Assembly: GCF_002899695.1 (NCBI RefSeq)
Contig: NZ_PPEL01000004.1
Coordinates: forward strand, 25,240 to 89,239
Direction: 5' to 3'
Length of the DNA: 64,000 nucleotides
From: Rubneribacter badeniensis
GTDB lineage: Bacteria; Actinomycetota; Coriobacteriia; Coriobacteriales; Eggerthellaceae
Under the pieces are notes generated by a model. That model saw only the letters and a list, made by a program, of their open reading frames with translations. It ran no database searches and had not been told where the DNA came from. Positions 44,494 to 53,662 of this stretch are shown piece after piece; the stretch's first letter is position 1; each line of letters opens with the position of its first letter. A program made the translations under genes and the position numbers.

Positions 44494-45662
44494 GCGGGCT
44501 CGGTGCGTTCGTGCGTCGCCGTCGCTCGCGGCGAGGCGCAAGCGAGGGGGAGAGGGAGTTTTCCGGGGCGCGGGAAGAGCGGTTGTCGGTCGAGCGCTCT
44601 CTTCCGGAGAGCGAGGACGCCATCGCGCAGCGCTGCGACGGCGACGGGCGCGCGTCCGCATGCCATGACGCTGACGGGTCCGAGCGCGATCGCCGCCATG
44701 AAGGTGAGCGTTCGGACGGGCGCGGGCCCTTGGCCCGGTTCGCGCTGCCCGCGGCGGCCCTCGCGGTTTTGCTCGCGCTCGCGGTCTTGGGCAGCGTGGC
44801 CTCGCTTGGACGGCAGCTGGCCGACATCCATCCCGCTTTGGGCTGGGCGTTTTTCGCCCTCGTCGTCGCGTGCCTCGCCGTCGGCGCGGCGTGGCCGATC
44901 GCTCGCGTGCTGAGCCGCCCGCTGTTCTCACTGGCGCGGCTTTTCGGCGGCGGCCCGCGCGCGCGGCACGCCCGCCGCGAGCTCGAGCGCAATCTGCGGC
45001 TGCGGGCCGACCTGACGCCTGGCGACCGCGAGGCGCTGGCTGCCCTGTGCGGCGGCGGCGACCCTGCGCCCGAGGATTTGGCCGCCTTCTTCAAACAGCG
45101 CCTGTCCCCGGTGATCGATCGCGACATCAGGGCCGCCGCGAAGTCGGCGTTCGCCACGACGGCCGTCTCGCAAACCGCGGCGCTGGACATGCTGTCCATG
45201 CTCTCCGTCAACTTCGACCTCGTTCGCGCCATCGTGGAGCATTGCGGCTTCCGGCCGTCGGCGCTCGCTCTCGCGGGCCTGTACGCGCGCGTGCTCAAGG
45301 CGACGTTTCTGGCCGGCGGCCTCGAGGAGATGGATCTGGAGGAGATCTTGTCGCTTGCCGGGGGCAACGCCGTGGCGCGGATGCCGGGCGTGGTGATCGC
45401 CTCGGCGGCGCAAGGCGCGGTGAACGCGTTCGCCACGGCGCGCGTGGGAGTGGTCACGAAAAGCGTGCTGTTCGCCGAAGAGGAGCCCATCGACATGCGG
45501 CGGCTGCGGCGCGAGTCCTACGGCGAGGCGCTTTCCCTGCTCAAGCGCAACGGAGTGTTGGAAGACATCCGCTCGGCCATCGCCCGCAAGGCGACTGCGA
45601 TCAAGGACGGAGCGGTCGAATCGGCTAGGCAGACGTGGGGCCGGATACGTCCCGGCTCGTAA
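44490..45662 (+). CDS. DUF697-domain membrane protein
   Basis: 390 residues. A charged N-terminus of about 80 residues is followed by two membrane helices (ALPAAALAVLLALAVLGSV and LGWAFFALVVACLAVGAAWP), then a soluble C-terminal domain with hydrophobic helices (TTAVSQTAALDMLSMLSVNF, FLAGGLEEMDLEEIL) like DUF697/YcjF proteins. These often sit with GTPases; here the partner is the ATC-hydrolase-like gene, to which it is translationally coupled. Function unknown. Confidence 0.7.
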   Translation: MSGLGAFVRRRRSRRGASEGEREFSGAREERLSVERSLPESEDAIAQRCDGDGRASACHDADGSERDRRHEGERSDGRGPLARFALPAAALAVLLALAVLGSVASLGRQLADIHPALGWAFFALVVACLAVGAAWPIARVLSRPLFSLARLFGGGPRARHARRELERNLRLRADLTPGDREALAALCGGGDPAPEDLAAFFKQRLSPVIDRDIRAAAKSAFATTAVSQTAALDMLSMLSVNFDLVRAIVEHCGFRPSALALAGLYARVLKATFLAGGLEEMDLEEILSLAGGNAVARMPGVVIASAAQGAVNAFATARVGVVTKSVLFAEEEPIDMRRLRRESYGEALSLLKRNGVLEDIRSAIARKATAIKDGAVESARQTWGRIRPGS

Positions 45663-45810
45663 GGCCGTCGGCGATCCTCGCGCGGAGGGCGCAGGCTGCG
45701 AGCTTCTTCCGGGCGATCCGACGCTTTGGACGCCGGGGTGTCCGGGCGCTCGGGTTGTGGAGCCGCACCGCAATCTGGGCGCGCTTTCGCAGCGCGTCGC
45801 TTTCGTGCGC

Positions 45811-45816
45811 TACAAT
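45811..45816 (+). promoter_or_regulatory. -10 element for the first AGCS gene
   Basis: TACAAT followed by GTCC, only 12 bases before ATG 45828. Transcription would begin at or within a few bases of the start codon. Confidence 0.5.
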
Positions 45817-45827
45817 GTCCTACCGCT

Positions 45828-47279
45828 ATGCTTGAACTTCTCGACACCATCGACTCCCTCGTCTGGGGTCCCGCGATGATCGCGCTCCTTCTGGGATCGC
45901 ATCTGTTCTTCACCTTCAAAACGGGCTTCATCCAGCGCAAGCTGCCGAAGGCCATCAAGCTGTCGCTTTCGAGCGACCCGGAGGGCAAGGGCGACATCAG
46001 CCACTTCGGCGCGCTTGCAACGGCGCTTGCGGCCACCATCGGCACCGGCTCCATCGTGGGCGTGGCCACGGCCATCCTCGCGGGAGGGCCGGGGGCCGTC
46101 TTGTGGATGTGGGTCACCGGCCTGTTCGGCATCGCCACGAAATACGCCGAGACGTACGCGGCTGTGAAGTACCGCGTGCGCGACCACAACGGCTTCATGC
46201 TCGGCGGCGCCATGTACATCTGGGAGCGCGCGTTTCGTCTCAACGGCGCAGGCGAGCTCGATCCGAGCCCCGGGGGCCGCACGCCGTGGTGGGCGAAGCT
46301 CGGCGCCGTGGCGTTCGCGACGTTCGCCGCCGTCGCGGCCATCGGCACCGGCTCGGCTGTGCAGGCGTCGGCTATGACGGGCATCATCACGGCGAACGCC
46401 CCTGGAGTTCCCGCATGGGCCGTCGGAATCGCCATCGTGGTGCTCGTGTCAGCGGTCATCTTCGGCGGGGTGGGGGCCATCTCCAAGGTGTGCGAGAAGC
46501 TCGTGCCGTTCATGGCCGTGGCCTATGCGGGCGGATGCGTCGTCATCCTCGTGCTGAACGGGCCGCTGCTCGGCGAGGCCGTCGGCCTCATCTTCGAGTG
46601 CGCCTTCACTCCGAAGGCGGCGTTCGGCGGCGCGGTGGGCTCGGGGCTCATGATGGCCCTGCAGTTCGGCTGCGCGCGCGGTTTGTTCTCCAACGAGTCG
46701 GGTTTGGGATCCGCGCCCATCGTGGCCTCGGCGGCCTCCACGCGCAACCCGGCGCAGCAGGCGCTCGTGGCCATGACCGGCACGTTCTGGTCGACGGTGG
46801 TCATCTGCGCGCTCACGGGCGTTGTGCTCGTGTCCACCATGCTCGCGAACCCCGGCATCGCCGCCGACATCCTTGCGAACCCCACCGTCTACACCGGCGC
46901 GCAGCTGGCCAGCGAGGCGTTCGCGAAGATCCCCTACCTCGGCACGCCCATCCTCGTGTTCGGCATGGTGGCGTTCAGCTACACGACCATCCTCGGGTGG
47001 TCCTATTACGGCAACCGCTGCGTCACCTACCTGTTCGGCCGTTACGCCATCCGTCCCTATCAAGCGGTGTACGTGGTCGTGGCGTTTTTCGGGGCCATCG
47101 GCGTGGGCGATGTGGTGTGGACCGTCTCCGACATCGGCAACGCCCTCATGGCCGTGCCCAACATCGTCGTGGTGCTCGCCCTTTCGGGCATGGTGGCGCG
47201 CGAGACGCGCCATTACGTGTGGGACGGCAACCTCGACGAGGCCGACAAGACGCCTATTCCCCAGCTCGACGGCAAGTAG
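45828..47279 (+). CDS. Sodium:alanine/glycine symporter (AGCS family), first of two
   Basis: 483 residues, about 11 membrane helices. Family marks: ATALAATIGTGSIVGVATAI, MWVTGLFGIATKYAE, GLFSNESGLGSAPIVASAA and TTILGWSYYGNRC. It imports alanine, glycine or a related small amino acid with sodium. ATG 45828 is very near the -10 box and lacks a ribosome binding site, so a leaderless mRNA is likely. A near-identical gene follows 440 bases downstream. Confidence 0.92.
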   Translation: MLELLDTIDSLVWGPAMIALLLGSHLFFTFKTGFIQRKLPKAIKLSLSSDPEGKGDISHFGALATALAATIGTGSIVGVATAILAGGPGAVLWMWVTGLFGIATKYAETYAAVKYRVRDHNGFMLGGAMYIWERAFRLNGAGELDPSPGGRTPWWAKLGAVAFATFAAVAAIGTGSAVQASAMTGIITANAPGVPAWAVGIAIVVLVSAVIFGGVGAISKVCEKLVPFMAVAYAGGCVVILVLNGPLLGEAVGLIFECAFTPKAAFGGAVGSGLMMALQFGCARGLFSNESGLGSAPIVASAASTRNPAQQALVAMTGTFWSTVVICALTGVVLVSTMLANPGIAADILANPTVYTGAQLASEAFAKIPYLGTPILVFGMVAFSYTTILGWSYYGNRCVTYLFGRYAIRPYQAVYVVVAFFGAIGVGDVVWTVSDIGNALMAVPNIVVVLALSGMVARETRHYVWDGNLDEADKTPIPQLDGK

Positions 47280-47598
47280 CGCCGCCGCATCCGCGCAGGC
47301 GGGAGAGGGCGCGGCGACGGGCTGTTTCGCCAACTGGGATGCGACTCCCAGGGATAGGTTGGCGAATCGGCGCCCTGGGCGTCTGGGCCAGAGTATCCGG
47401 CGCGTTTTCGATCCCAAGCGGCGACCGCGCTCTGCGAGTGCGCCTTTCCTGCGGCGCTGTCCGTGGGCTTTCGCGCTTTTGCGCCGCTCGAGGTGCAGAC
47501 GGGCTTTCGATCGATCGCGACATGCTGCTCGCGGGGCGTGGCATCACCGTTCGCGGGGAATGGGCGGGGCGCCGGCAACGGGAGGCCTCCCGGGCCGC
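47280..47598. other. Non-coding stretch between the two AGCS genes
   Basis: Holds a two-tier hairpin at 47326-47366: an outer stem TTCGCCAAC with GTTGGCGAA enclosing TGGGA with TCCCA. It has no T-run and may mark the end of the first transcript. The remainder shows nothing recognisable. Confidence 0.4.
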
Positions 47599-47604
47599 TA
47601 TAAT
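47599..47604 (+). promoter_or_regulatory. -10 element for the second AGCS gene
   Basis: Perfect TATAAT, 115 bases before ATG 47720, giving this copy a long leader, unlike the first. Confidence 0.5.
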
Positions 47605-47719
47605 CCTCCTACTTTAGCGCGCGAGAGCGCCCGCGCCGAAACGGCTTTGCGTCCTTCTCGAAACCCGCTTCGGCGTAGGCCCTTTGCCCGCGCCCGCCCC
47701 GCCGAGGAGAGGAGCCGGC

Positions 47720-49135
47720 ATGGATATTGTCCAAATCATCAACGACATCGACGCCTTCGTATGGGGGCCTCCGATGATCGTCCTTTTGCTGGGCTCGCAC
47801 GTGTACCTGACCTTCCGTACGAGGTTCGTCCAGCGCAAGCTGCCGACGGCCATCAAGCTGTCGGTGACGAAGGATCCCGACGCGCCGGGCGACATCAGCC
47901 AGTTCGGCGCGCTCACCACGGCGCTGTCGGCCACCATCGGCACGGGCAACATCGTGGGCGTGGCGACCGCCATCCTGGCGGGCGGCCCGGGCGCCGTCTT
48001 GTGGATGTGGCTCACCGGCGTGTTCGGCATGGCGACGAAGTACTCCGAGACGTTCGCCGCCGTGAAGTACCGCGTGCGCGACCACAAGGGCGACATGCTC
48101 GGCGGCGCCATGTACGCCTGGCGCCGCGGCTTCGAGAAGGACGGGCGCGTGCCGTGGTGGGCCGCCCTCGGCGCCGGGGCGTTCGCGCTGTTCGCGGGTA
48201 TCGCGTCGTTCGGCATCGGTTCGGCCGTGCAGTCGAGCGCTATGACGGGCATCATCCTCTCGAACGCTCCGGGCATCCCGGCGTGGGGCATCGGCCTGGC
48301 CATCGCCATCATGGTGTCGGCGGTCATCTTCGGCGGCGTGAAGGTCATCTCCAAGGTGTGCGAGAAGCTTGTGCCGTTCATGGCCATCGCCTACGCATGG
48401 GGCTGCATCGTCATCATCGGCATGAACTGGGAGCACGTGTGGCCGGCTATCTGCCTCATCTTCGAGTGCGCCTTCACTCCGAAGGCGGCGTTCGGCGGCG
48501 CGGTGGGAAGCGGCATCATGATGGCTTTGCAGTTCGGCTGCGCGCGCGGCCTGTTCTCCAACGAGTCGGGCCTGGGCTCGGCGCCCATCGTGGCTTCGGC
48601 CGCGTCCACGCGCAATCCGGCGCGCCAAGCGCTCGTGTCCATGACCGGCACGTTCTGGGACACCGTCGTCATCTGCGCGCTCACGGGCATCGTTCTCGTG
48701 TCCACGATGCTCGCGAACCCCGGCATCATGGAGGGCGGCACCATCGCCGAAGGGGCCGACCTCACGAGCGCCGCCTTCGCGAGCATCCCCTACATCGGCA
48801 CGCCCATCCTCGTGATCGGTATGATCCTGTTCGCGTACTCCACCATCTTGGGTTGGTCGTACTACGGCAACCGCTGCGCCGCGTACCTGTTCGGCAAGCG
48901 CGGCGTGCGTCCCTATCAGGCGCTGTACGTGGTTGTCGCGTTCCTCGGGGCCATCGGCGTGGGCGATGTGGTGTGGACCGTCTCGGATATCACGAACGCC
49001 CTCATGGCCGTGCCGAACATCGTCGTGGTGCTCTTGCTGTCCGGTATGATCGCGCGCGAGACGCGCCGCTACGTGTGGGAGGGGAACCTTGACGAGGCCG
49101 ACGAAGCGCCCATCCCGGTGGTCGAGGGCAAGTAG
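47720..49135 (+). CDS. Sodium:alanine/glycine symporter (AGCS family), second of two
   Basis: 471 residues, clearly paralogous to the preceding gene along its whole length (shared GLFSNESGLGSAPIVASAAS, FECAFTPKAAFGGAVGSG, GAIGVGDVVWTVSDI). It differs by lacking a 12-residue loop after the first third and in the segment around ANPGIMEGGTIAEGADL. GAGGAGAGGAG precedes ATG 47720. The pair likely arose by tandem duplication and may differ in substrate or expression. Confidence 0.92.
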   Translation: MDIVQIINDIDAFVWGPPMIVLLLGSHVYLTFRTRFVQRKLPTAIKLSVTKDPDAPGDISQFGALTTALSATIGTGNIVGVATAILAGGPGAVLWMWLTGVFGMATKYSETFAAVKYRVRDHKGDMLGGAMYAWRRGFEKDGRVPWWAALGAGAFALFAGIASFGIGSAVQSSAMTGIILSNAPGIPAWGIGLAIAIMVSAVIFGGVKVISKVCEKLVPFMAIAYAWGCIVIIGMNWEHVWPAICLIFECAFTPKAAFGGAVGSGIMMALQFGCARGLFSNESGLGSAPIVASAASTRNPARQALVSMTGTFWDTVVICALTGIVLVSTMLANPGIMEGGTIAEGADLTSAAFASIPYIGTPILVIGMILFAYSTILGWSYYGNRCAAYLFGKRGVRPYQALYVVVAFLGAIGVGDVVWTVSDITNALMAVPNIVVVLLLSGMIARETRRYVWEGNLDEADEAPIPVVEGK

Positions 49136-49454
49136 CGCGCGCCGCGCCGGAAGCGGTCGCGCGAAGGGCGCGGGGCGCGCTCGGCGGTGGTCGCGGATGC
49201 GCGAAAACCGCCGTCGCGAGGCCCTTGCGTGCCGCATCGCCGTCGAAGCGGACCGGTCTGTTGGAGGAATCCCGGCGACGGGCGATTCCTTTCCGCTTCG
49301 GCGCTCCCCTGCGGTCTAGCGCGCACCCGGAGCGTTTCCGGCGGCGGTTTTCGCTTGTTCGGCTCCGTTTCGCGCGAGGGGCTACGGCCATGTGGGACGC
49401 CGGTCGTGCGGGGCTTGCCGCGCGGTGCGGGGCGGGAGAGCGCGGCCCATGGCG
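49136..49454. other. Non-coding stretch after the second AGCS gene
   Basis: About 320 bases; no gene, RNA or clear terminator recognised. It ends at the promoter of the next gene. Confidence 0.3.
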
Positions 49455-49460
49455 TATAAT
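49455..49460 (+). promoter_or_regulatory. -10 element for the HI0933-type flavoprotein gene
   Basis: Perfect TATAAT followed by GTC, 8 bases before ATG 49468; transcription would start at the start codon itself. Confidence 0.55.
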
Positions 49461-49467
49461 GTCGCGC

Positions 49468-50823
49468 ATGGAAACGATTGCGATCATAGGGGGCGGCGCG
49501 GCGGGGCTCGCGGCCGCCATCGCCGCGGCGCGCGCGGTCGCGCCGCTCGGGGGCGCTACCGACACGGAGGTCGTCGTGTTCGAATCCGACGAGCGCGTGG
49601 GGCGCTCGATCTTGGCGACGGGCAACGGGCGGTGCAACTTCTCGAACGCCCAGGTGGATGCGGGCGAGTACCGCAACGCGCCGTTCGTGGCCAAGACGCT
49701 CGATGCGCTCGCGGCACATGCCGATCCCGGCGCGTCCGCTTCGCGCGCCGCAAGCGTCGCGTCCGAGGTGGCTTCAACTGCGGGCGAGGCGTCCCGCTCT
49801 GCGGCGAACCCCGCCGCAGGCTCGCCCCGCGCCTCCGATCCCGTGCATGCTTTCTTCGCCGACCTCGGGCTTATGTGGCGCGAGGAGGGCGAGGGCCGGC
49901 TCTATCCGCTTGCGAACAAGGCGTCGAGCGTGCTCGACGTGCTGCGCGGCGCGCTCGCGCGCGAGGGCGTGCGCGTGGAGTGCGGGCGTCGGGCAACGCG
50001 CATCGACGCGCCCGAGCGTCCTGGCGGGCGCTATCACGTGCGCTTCGAGGGCGGCTCCGTCGCGCACGCGCGCGCCGTGATCGTGGCGACGGGCGGGCGC
50101 ACGCCGCGCGGGCTCGTCCCCGACGCGCTGCCGTTTCTGCCGCAGCGCCCGGTGCTCGGGCCGCTGCGCACCGATACGGCCCTGGTCAAACCGCTCAACA
50201 ACATCCGGGTGCGCTGCGTGGCGACGCTTGCGGTGCCGGACGGCGCGCCCCGCGCGGCCGAGGCGGGGGAGATCCTGTTTCGCGACTACGGCGTGTCGGG
50301 CATCGCGGCGTTCAACCTGTCGCGCCTTGCTCGACCGGGCGACGTGCTTTTGCTCGACCTCGTGCCGCAGCTCGATAGGCGCGCATGCGAGCGCGAGCTG
50401 CGCGCCCGCCGCGCCCGCCTTGGCGCGCCTGTGGGGGAGGAGCTGCTTGCGGGCATGCTGCTGCCCCAGGTGGCGCGCGCGGTGTTCGGACAAGCGGGCC
50501 TGCGGCCCGAAGCGCCTTTCGCGGACGGCGACGCCCCCGCGCTCGCAGGCGCGCTCAAGGGGCTTGCGCTTGCGGTGCGCGGCGTCGGCGACGCGCGGCA
50601 GTGCCAGGCGACGCGCGGCGGGCTCGACGTCGCGGCGTTCGACGCGCGCACGATGGAGGCGCGGAGGCTGCCGGGTTTGTTCGCGGTCGGGGAGGCGCTC
50701 GACGTGGACGCCCCCTGCGGCGGCTACAACCTGCATTGGGCATGGGCGAGCGGCATCGCGGCCGGTCGCGCCGCAGCGAGCGCGCTCGCGAAGCGCGCGG
50801 GAAGGGAGGACTCCCGTGCTTGA
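49468..50823 (+). CDS. HI0933/BaiN-type FAD-dependent oxidoreductase
   Basis: 451 residues. The FAD Rossmann motif is IAIIGGGAAGLAAAIAAA at the N-terminus, followed by the family mark ILATGNGRCNFSNA and, near the end, FAVGEALDVDAPCGGYNLHWAWASG. Related proteins include BaiN of bile-acid-dehydroxylating clostridia; most are uncharacterised. An Ala/Ser-rich insertion of about 35 residues (ASASRAASVASEVASTAGEA onward) follows residue 80. No ribosome binding site; probably leaderless. The stop overlaps the start of the next flavoprotein gene. Confidence 0.88.
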   Translation: METIAIIGGGAAGLAAAIAAARAVAPLGGATDTEVVVFESDERVGRSILATGNGRCNFSNAQVDAGEYRNAPFVAKTLDALAAHADPGASASRAASVASEVASTAGEASRSAANPAAGSPRASDPVHAFFADLGLMWREEGEGRLYPLANKASSVLDVLRGALAREGVRVECGRRATRIDAPERPGGRYHVRFEGGSVAHARAVIVATGGRTPRGLVPDALPFLPQRPVLGPLRTDTALVKPLNNIRVRCVATLAVPDGAPRAAEAGEILFRDYGVSGIAAFNLSRLARPGDVLLLDLVPQLDRRACERELRARRARLGAPVGEELLAGMLLPQVARAVFGQAGLRPEAPFADGDAPALAGALKGLALAVRGVGDARQCQATRGGLDVAAFDARTMEARRLPGLFAVGEALDVDAPCGGYNLHWAWASGIAAGRAAASALAKRAGREDSRA

Positions 50824-52816
50824 GGTGGCGAACGTGAGGCTTCCGCTCGACGCGGGGTTGCCCGGGCAGGGCGCCGAGGCGCTCGTGCGCGCGGCGGTCG
50901 CCGACGCGCTCGGCGTGGCAGAGGAGGCTGTGCGCGGCGTGCGGCTGCTCAAGCGCAGCGTGGACGCGCGCAAGAGGCGCGACGTCCGCTTCGTGGCGAC
51001 CGTCGCCGTGGAGCTGCCCGGCGACGTCGAACGGCGCGCGTTTGAGGCCGCGGCGGCGCGCGGAGGGGCCGGGGCCGTCGCGGGAACGCGCGTGAAGGCG
51101 CACGAGGCGTGCGCGTCCCTGCGCGCGCCCGACCTCGGCCGCGCGTTCGCGGCGTCCGGCGAGCCGCGGCCCGTCGTCGTGGGCGCGGGCCCCGCCGGCT
51201 TGTTCGCGGCCCTCTACCTGGCCGAGGCGGGGTTGCGCCCTCTCGTGCTGGAGCACGGGGGCGACGTGGACGAGCGCTTGGCCGCCGTGGCGGCGTTCGA
51301 CGCGGGCGGGCCGCTCGATGCGCGCACGAACATCCAGTTCGGCGAAGGCGGCGCGGGCACGTTCTCGGACGGCAAGCTCACCACCGGCACGAAGAGCCCC
51401 CACATTCGCCACGTGCTGGAGGCGTTTGCGGACGCGGGCGCGCCGCGGGAGATCCTTTGGCAAGCGAAGCCGCACATCGGCACGGACAAGCTGGTGGAGG
51501 TGGTGCGCGCTCTGCGGCGGCGCATCGTGGCGGCGGGTGGCGAGGTGCGCTTCCATGCGCAGCTCGTCGGGCTGCATTTCGAGGACGGCGTGCTTGCGGC
51601 GGTTGACGTGCGGGAAAGCGGCGCGGCGCACGTCCCGCGCACGCTCGGCGCCCGAAGCGCCGGGGATGCGCCCGCTGGGGAGCTTCCCGCGTCTGCCGGG
51701 GACGTGCCCGATAGGGAGCCTCCCGCGCCCGCCGGGGATGCGCCCGACGGAAAGCCGCCCGCATCCGCCGTCAGGCGCATCCCCGCCCGCCGCGTTGTGC
51801 TGGCGTGCGGACATTCGGCGCGCGACACGTTCGAGGCCGTGCGCGCGGCGGGCGCGGCGATGGAGCGCAAGCCGTTCTCGGCGGGCGTGCGCATCGAGCA
51901 TCCGCAGCCCGCCATCGATCGGGCGCAGTACGGGCATGCGGCGAGCCATCCCGCGCTCGGGGCGGCCGACTACAAGCTGGCGGCGCATCTGCCCGACGGG
52001 CGCGGCGTGTACACGTTCTGCATGTGCCCCGGCGGGCAGGTGGTGGCCGCGGCCAGCGAGGAGGGCGGCGTGGTGGTGAACGGCATGAGCCGCTTCGCGC
52101 GCGACGGCGAGAACGCGAACAGCGCCCTTCTGGTGGAGGTGCGGCCCGACGATCTGCCGGGAGACGACGTGCTGGCCGGCGTGGCGTTCCAGCGGCACAT
52201 GGAGCGCGCGGCCTACGAGGCGGCCCGCGCGGCGGGCGGCGCGCCGTACGCCGCGCCCGCTCAGACGGTGGGCGGCTTTCTGTCAGGGCGCGCCGGCGAG
52301 GCCAGCCGGACGGTGAGGCCGTCGTACCCGCGCGGCGTGGCCTGGTGCGATCTGCGGGCGTGCCTGCCGCCGTTCATCGCGGACGCGCTGGCCGAGGCGC
52401 TGCCTTTGCTCGACCGCAAGCTGCGCGGCTTCGCCGATGCGCAAGCGGTGATGACCGGCGTGGAGACCCGCAGCTCAAGTCCCGTCCGCATCCTGCGCGA
52501 CGAGGGCTTCCAAGCCCTCGTGCCAGGGAAAGGGGATGCCGCGTCCGTCAGCTCTCTCATTGCGGGCGACGCGTCTTTCGCGCCCGTCAGCCCCCAGCGC
52601 CCGCAAGAGGAGGGGGGCGAAGAGGGCGCGGTGGGCGCTTTCGATGCGACGGATGCTTCCGAAAGGGCGCGCGCGAAGTCCTCGGGGAGCGGGCTGTATC
52701 CCTGCGGCGAGGGGGCGGGATATGCCGGCGGCATCATGAGCGCAGCGGTGGACGGGCTGCGAGTGGCCGAGGCGGTGGCGCGCGGCTATGGCGGACGCAC
52801 CGGCGGGCGGGGCTAG
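50816..52816 (+). CDS. Uncharacterised FAD-dependent dehydrogenase (COG2509)
   Basis: 666 residues. The N-terminal domain has LKRSVDARKRRDVRFVATVAV, the mark of COG2509, then FAD motifs PVVVGAGPAGLFAALYLAEAG and NIQFGEGGAGTFSDGKL, a conserved CSR-less GHSARDTF, and a C-terminal YPCGEGAGYAGGIMSAAVDG. Two low-complexity insertions stand out: three tandem 12-residue units (51659-51766) and an acidic segment near residue 590. GTG 50816 follows GAAGGGAGGA by 5 bases and overlaps the stop of the preceding flavoprotein. The 3' end overlaps the convergent MGMT-like gene by 4 bases. Confidence 0.85.
   Translation: MLEVANVRLPLDAGLPGQGAEALVRAAVADALGVAEEAVRGVRLLKRSVDARKRRDVRFVATVAVELPGDVERRAFEAAAARGGAGAVAGTRVKAHEACASLRAPDLGRAFAASGEPRPVVVGAGPAGLFAALYLAEAGLRPLVLEHGGDVDERLAAVAAFDAGGPLDARTNIQFGEGGAGTFSDGKLTTGTKSPHIRHVLEAFADAGAPREILWQAKPHIGTDKLVEVVRALRRRIVAAGGEVRFHAQLVGLHFEDGVLAAVDVRESGAAHVPRTLGARSAGDAPAGELPASAGDVPDREPPAPAGDAPDGKPPASAVRRIPARRVVLACGHSARDTFEAVRAAGAAMERKPFSAGVRIEHPQPAIDRAQYGHAASHPALGAADYKLAAHLPDGRGVYTFCMCPGGQVVAAASEEGGVVVNGMSRFARDGENANSALLVEVRPDDLPGDDVLAGVAFQRHMERAAYEAARAAGGAPYAAPAQTVGGFLSGRAGEASRTVRPSYPRGVAWCDLRACLPPFIADALAEALPLLDRKLRGFADAQAVMTGVETRSSSPVRILRDEGFQALVPGKGDAASVSSLIAGDASFAPVSPQRPQEEGGEEGAVGAFDATDASERARAKSSGSGLYPCGEGAGYAGGIMSAAVDGLRVAEAVARGYGGRTGGRG
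51659..51766 (+). repeat. Three in-frame 36-bp tandem repeats inside the COG2509 gene
   Basis: Three consecutive units encode AGDAPAGELPAS, AGDVPDREPPAP and AGDAPDGKPPAS. Copies differ at several third and first codon positions, so they are not brand new. They form a surface linker within the FAD domain. Confidence 0.85.
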
Positions 52817-53307
52817 TCGACCTCGCCCAGCTCTCGCTTCCAGTCGAATCCGGGCGGCGGCGCGGTGGGCTCGTCGGCGCGCGCACCGCGCCCTCCCGTG
52901 CAGCCGGCTTCCTCCGCGCGACCGTCCCAGAGGCACGCGTCCATGTCCACATGCGCGTCGTCCGCGAACGCGACGCCCTCGGCTTCCAGCAGGGCGCGCT
53001 GCACGCCCATGCCGCCGAACGCGTAGTTGTCGCACAGGCTGCCGTCCTTGAAGACGACGCGATGGCAGGGGACGCCGTTGCTTTCCGCGCCCCCTGTCGC
53101 TTTCGTTGTCGTTGGCGTTGCTGCGCCTGCCATCCCGGTATCTGCCGCGCTCCCTGCGCTCGGCTCCGGGTTGCCGCGCAGCGCGTATCCCACGTAGCGG
53201 GCCGACCGCGGCGCGCCGATCATCCGCGCGATCTGCCCGTAGGTGGCCACTTTTCCCCGCGGCACGTGCCGCACCGCCGCGAACACCTTCTCCGAGAACT
53301 CGCCCAT
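52813..53307 (-). CDS. MGMT-like DNA alkyltransferase-domain protein
   Basis: 164 residues. The helix-turn-helix is VFAAVRHVPRGKVATYGQIARMIG, followed by SARYVGYALRGNP and the active-site GVPCHRVVFKDG, in which the acceptor cysteine is present, so it is not an alkyltransferase-like (Trp) variant. Between GNP and PCHR a Ser/Ala/Thr/Gly-rich insertion of about 30 residues replaces the usual 4-6. Only the C-terminal catalytic domain is present. GGAGAAA precedes ATG 53307. Probably repairs or senses alkylated guanine. Confidence 0.85.
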   Translation of the reverse strand: MGEFSEKVFAAVRHVPRGKVATYGQIARMIGAPRSARYVGYALRGNPEPSAGSAADTGMAGAATPTTTKATGGAESNGVPCHRVVFKDGSLCDNYAFGGMGVQRALLEAEGVAFADDAHVDMDACLWDGRAEEAGCTGGRGARADEPTAPPPGFDWKRELGEVD

Positions 53308-53662
53308 GAGCGTTTCTCCACCTTTCCCTTTCCTCTCCCGGCAAGGGCGCCCCTGCCCAAACCTCCTGCGCAGCCGCATCCTATCACAGCGTCCTGCCCC
53401 GCTGCAGCGCCGCCTCGTTTCCCGCGCGCCGTCCTTCGGGCGAAAGGGCGGCCCTTTCCCGCCCCGTCGCATCTGTCGACCCTTTCCCGCTCCGCGCGCT
53501 TCCGGTCTCTCCCTATTCCCCGCGCATCGAAAACGGCGTATGCTGGTCGCAGGCGAAAAGCGCCGGATCGCATCCCCTCAGGGTGCAGCCGTGGAACCGC
53601 GGGGCGGCTAGGGGCGATCGGAAGCGAGGCGCGGGAAGGCGATGAGACGGAAGGGAAGGGCG

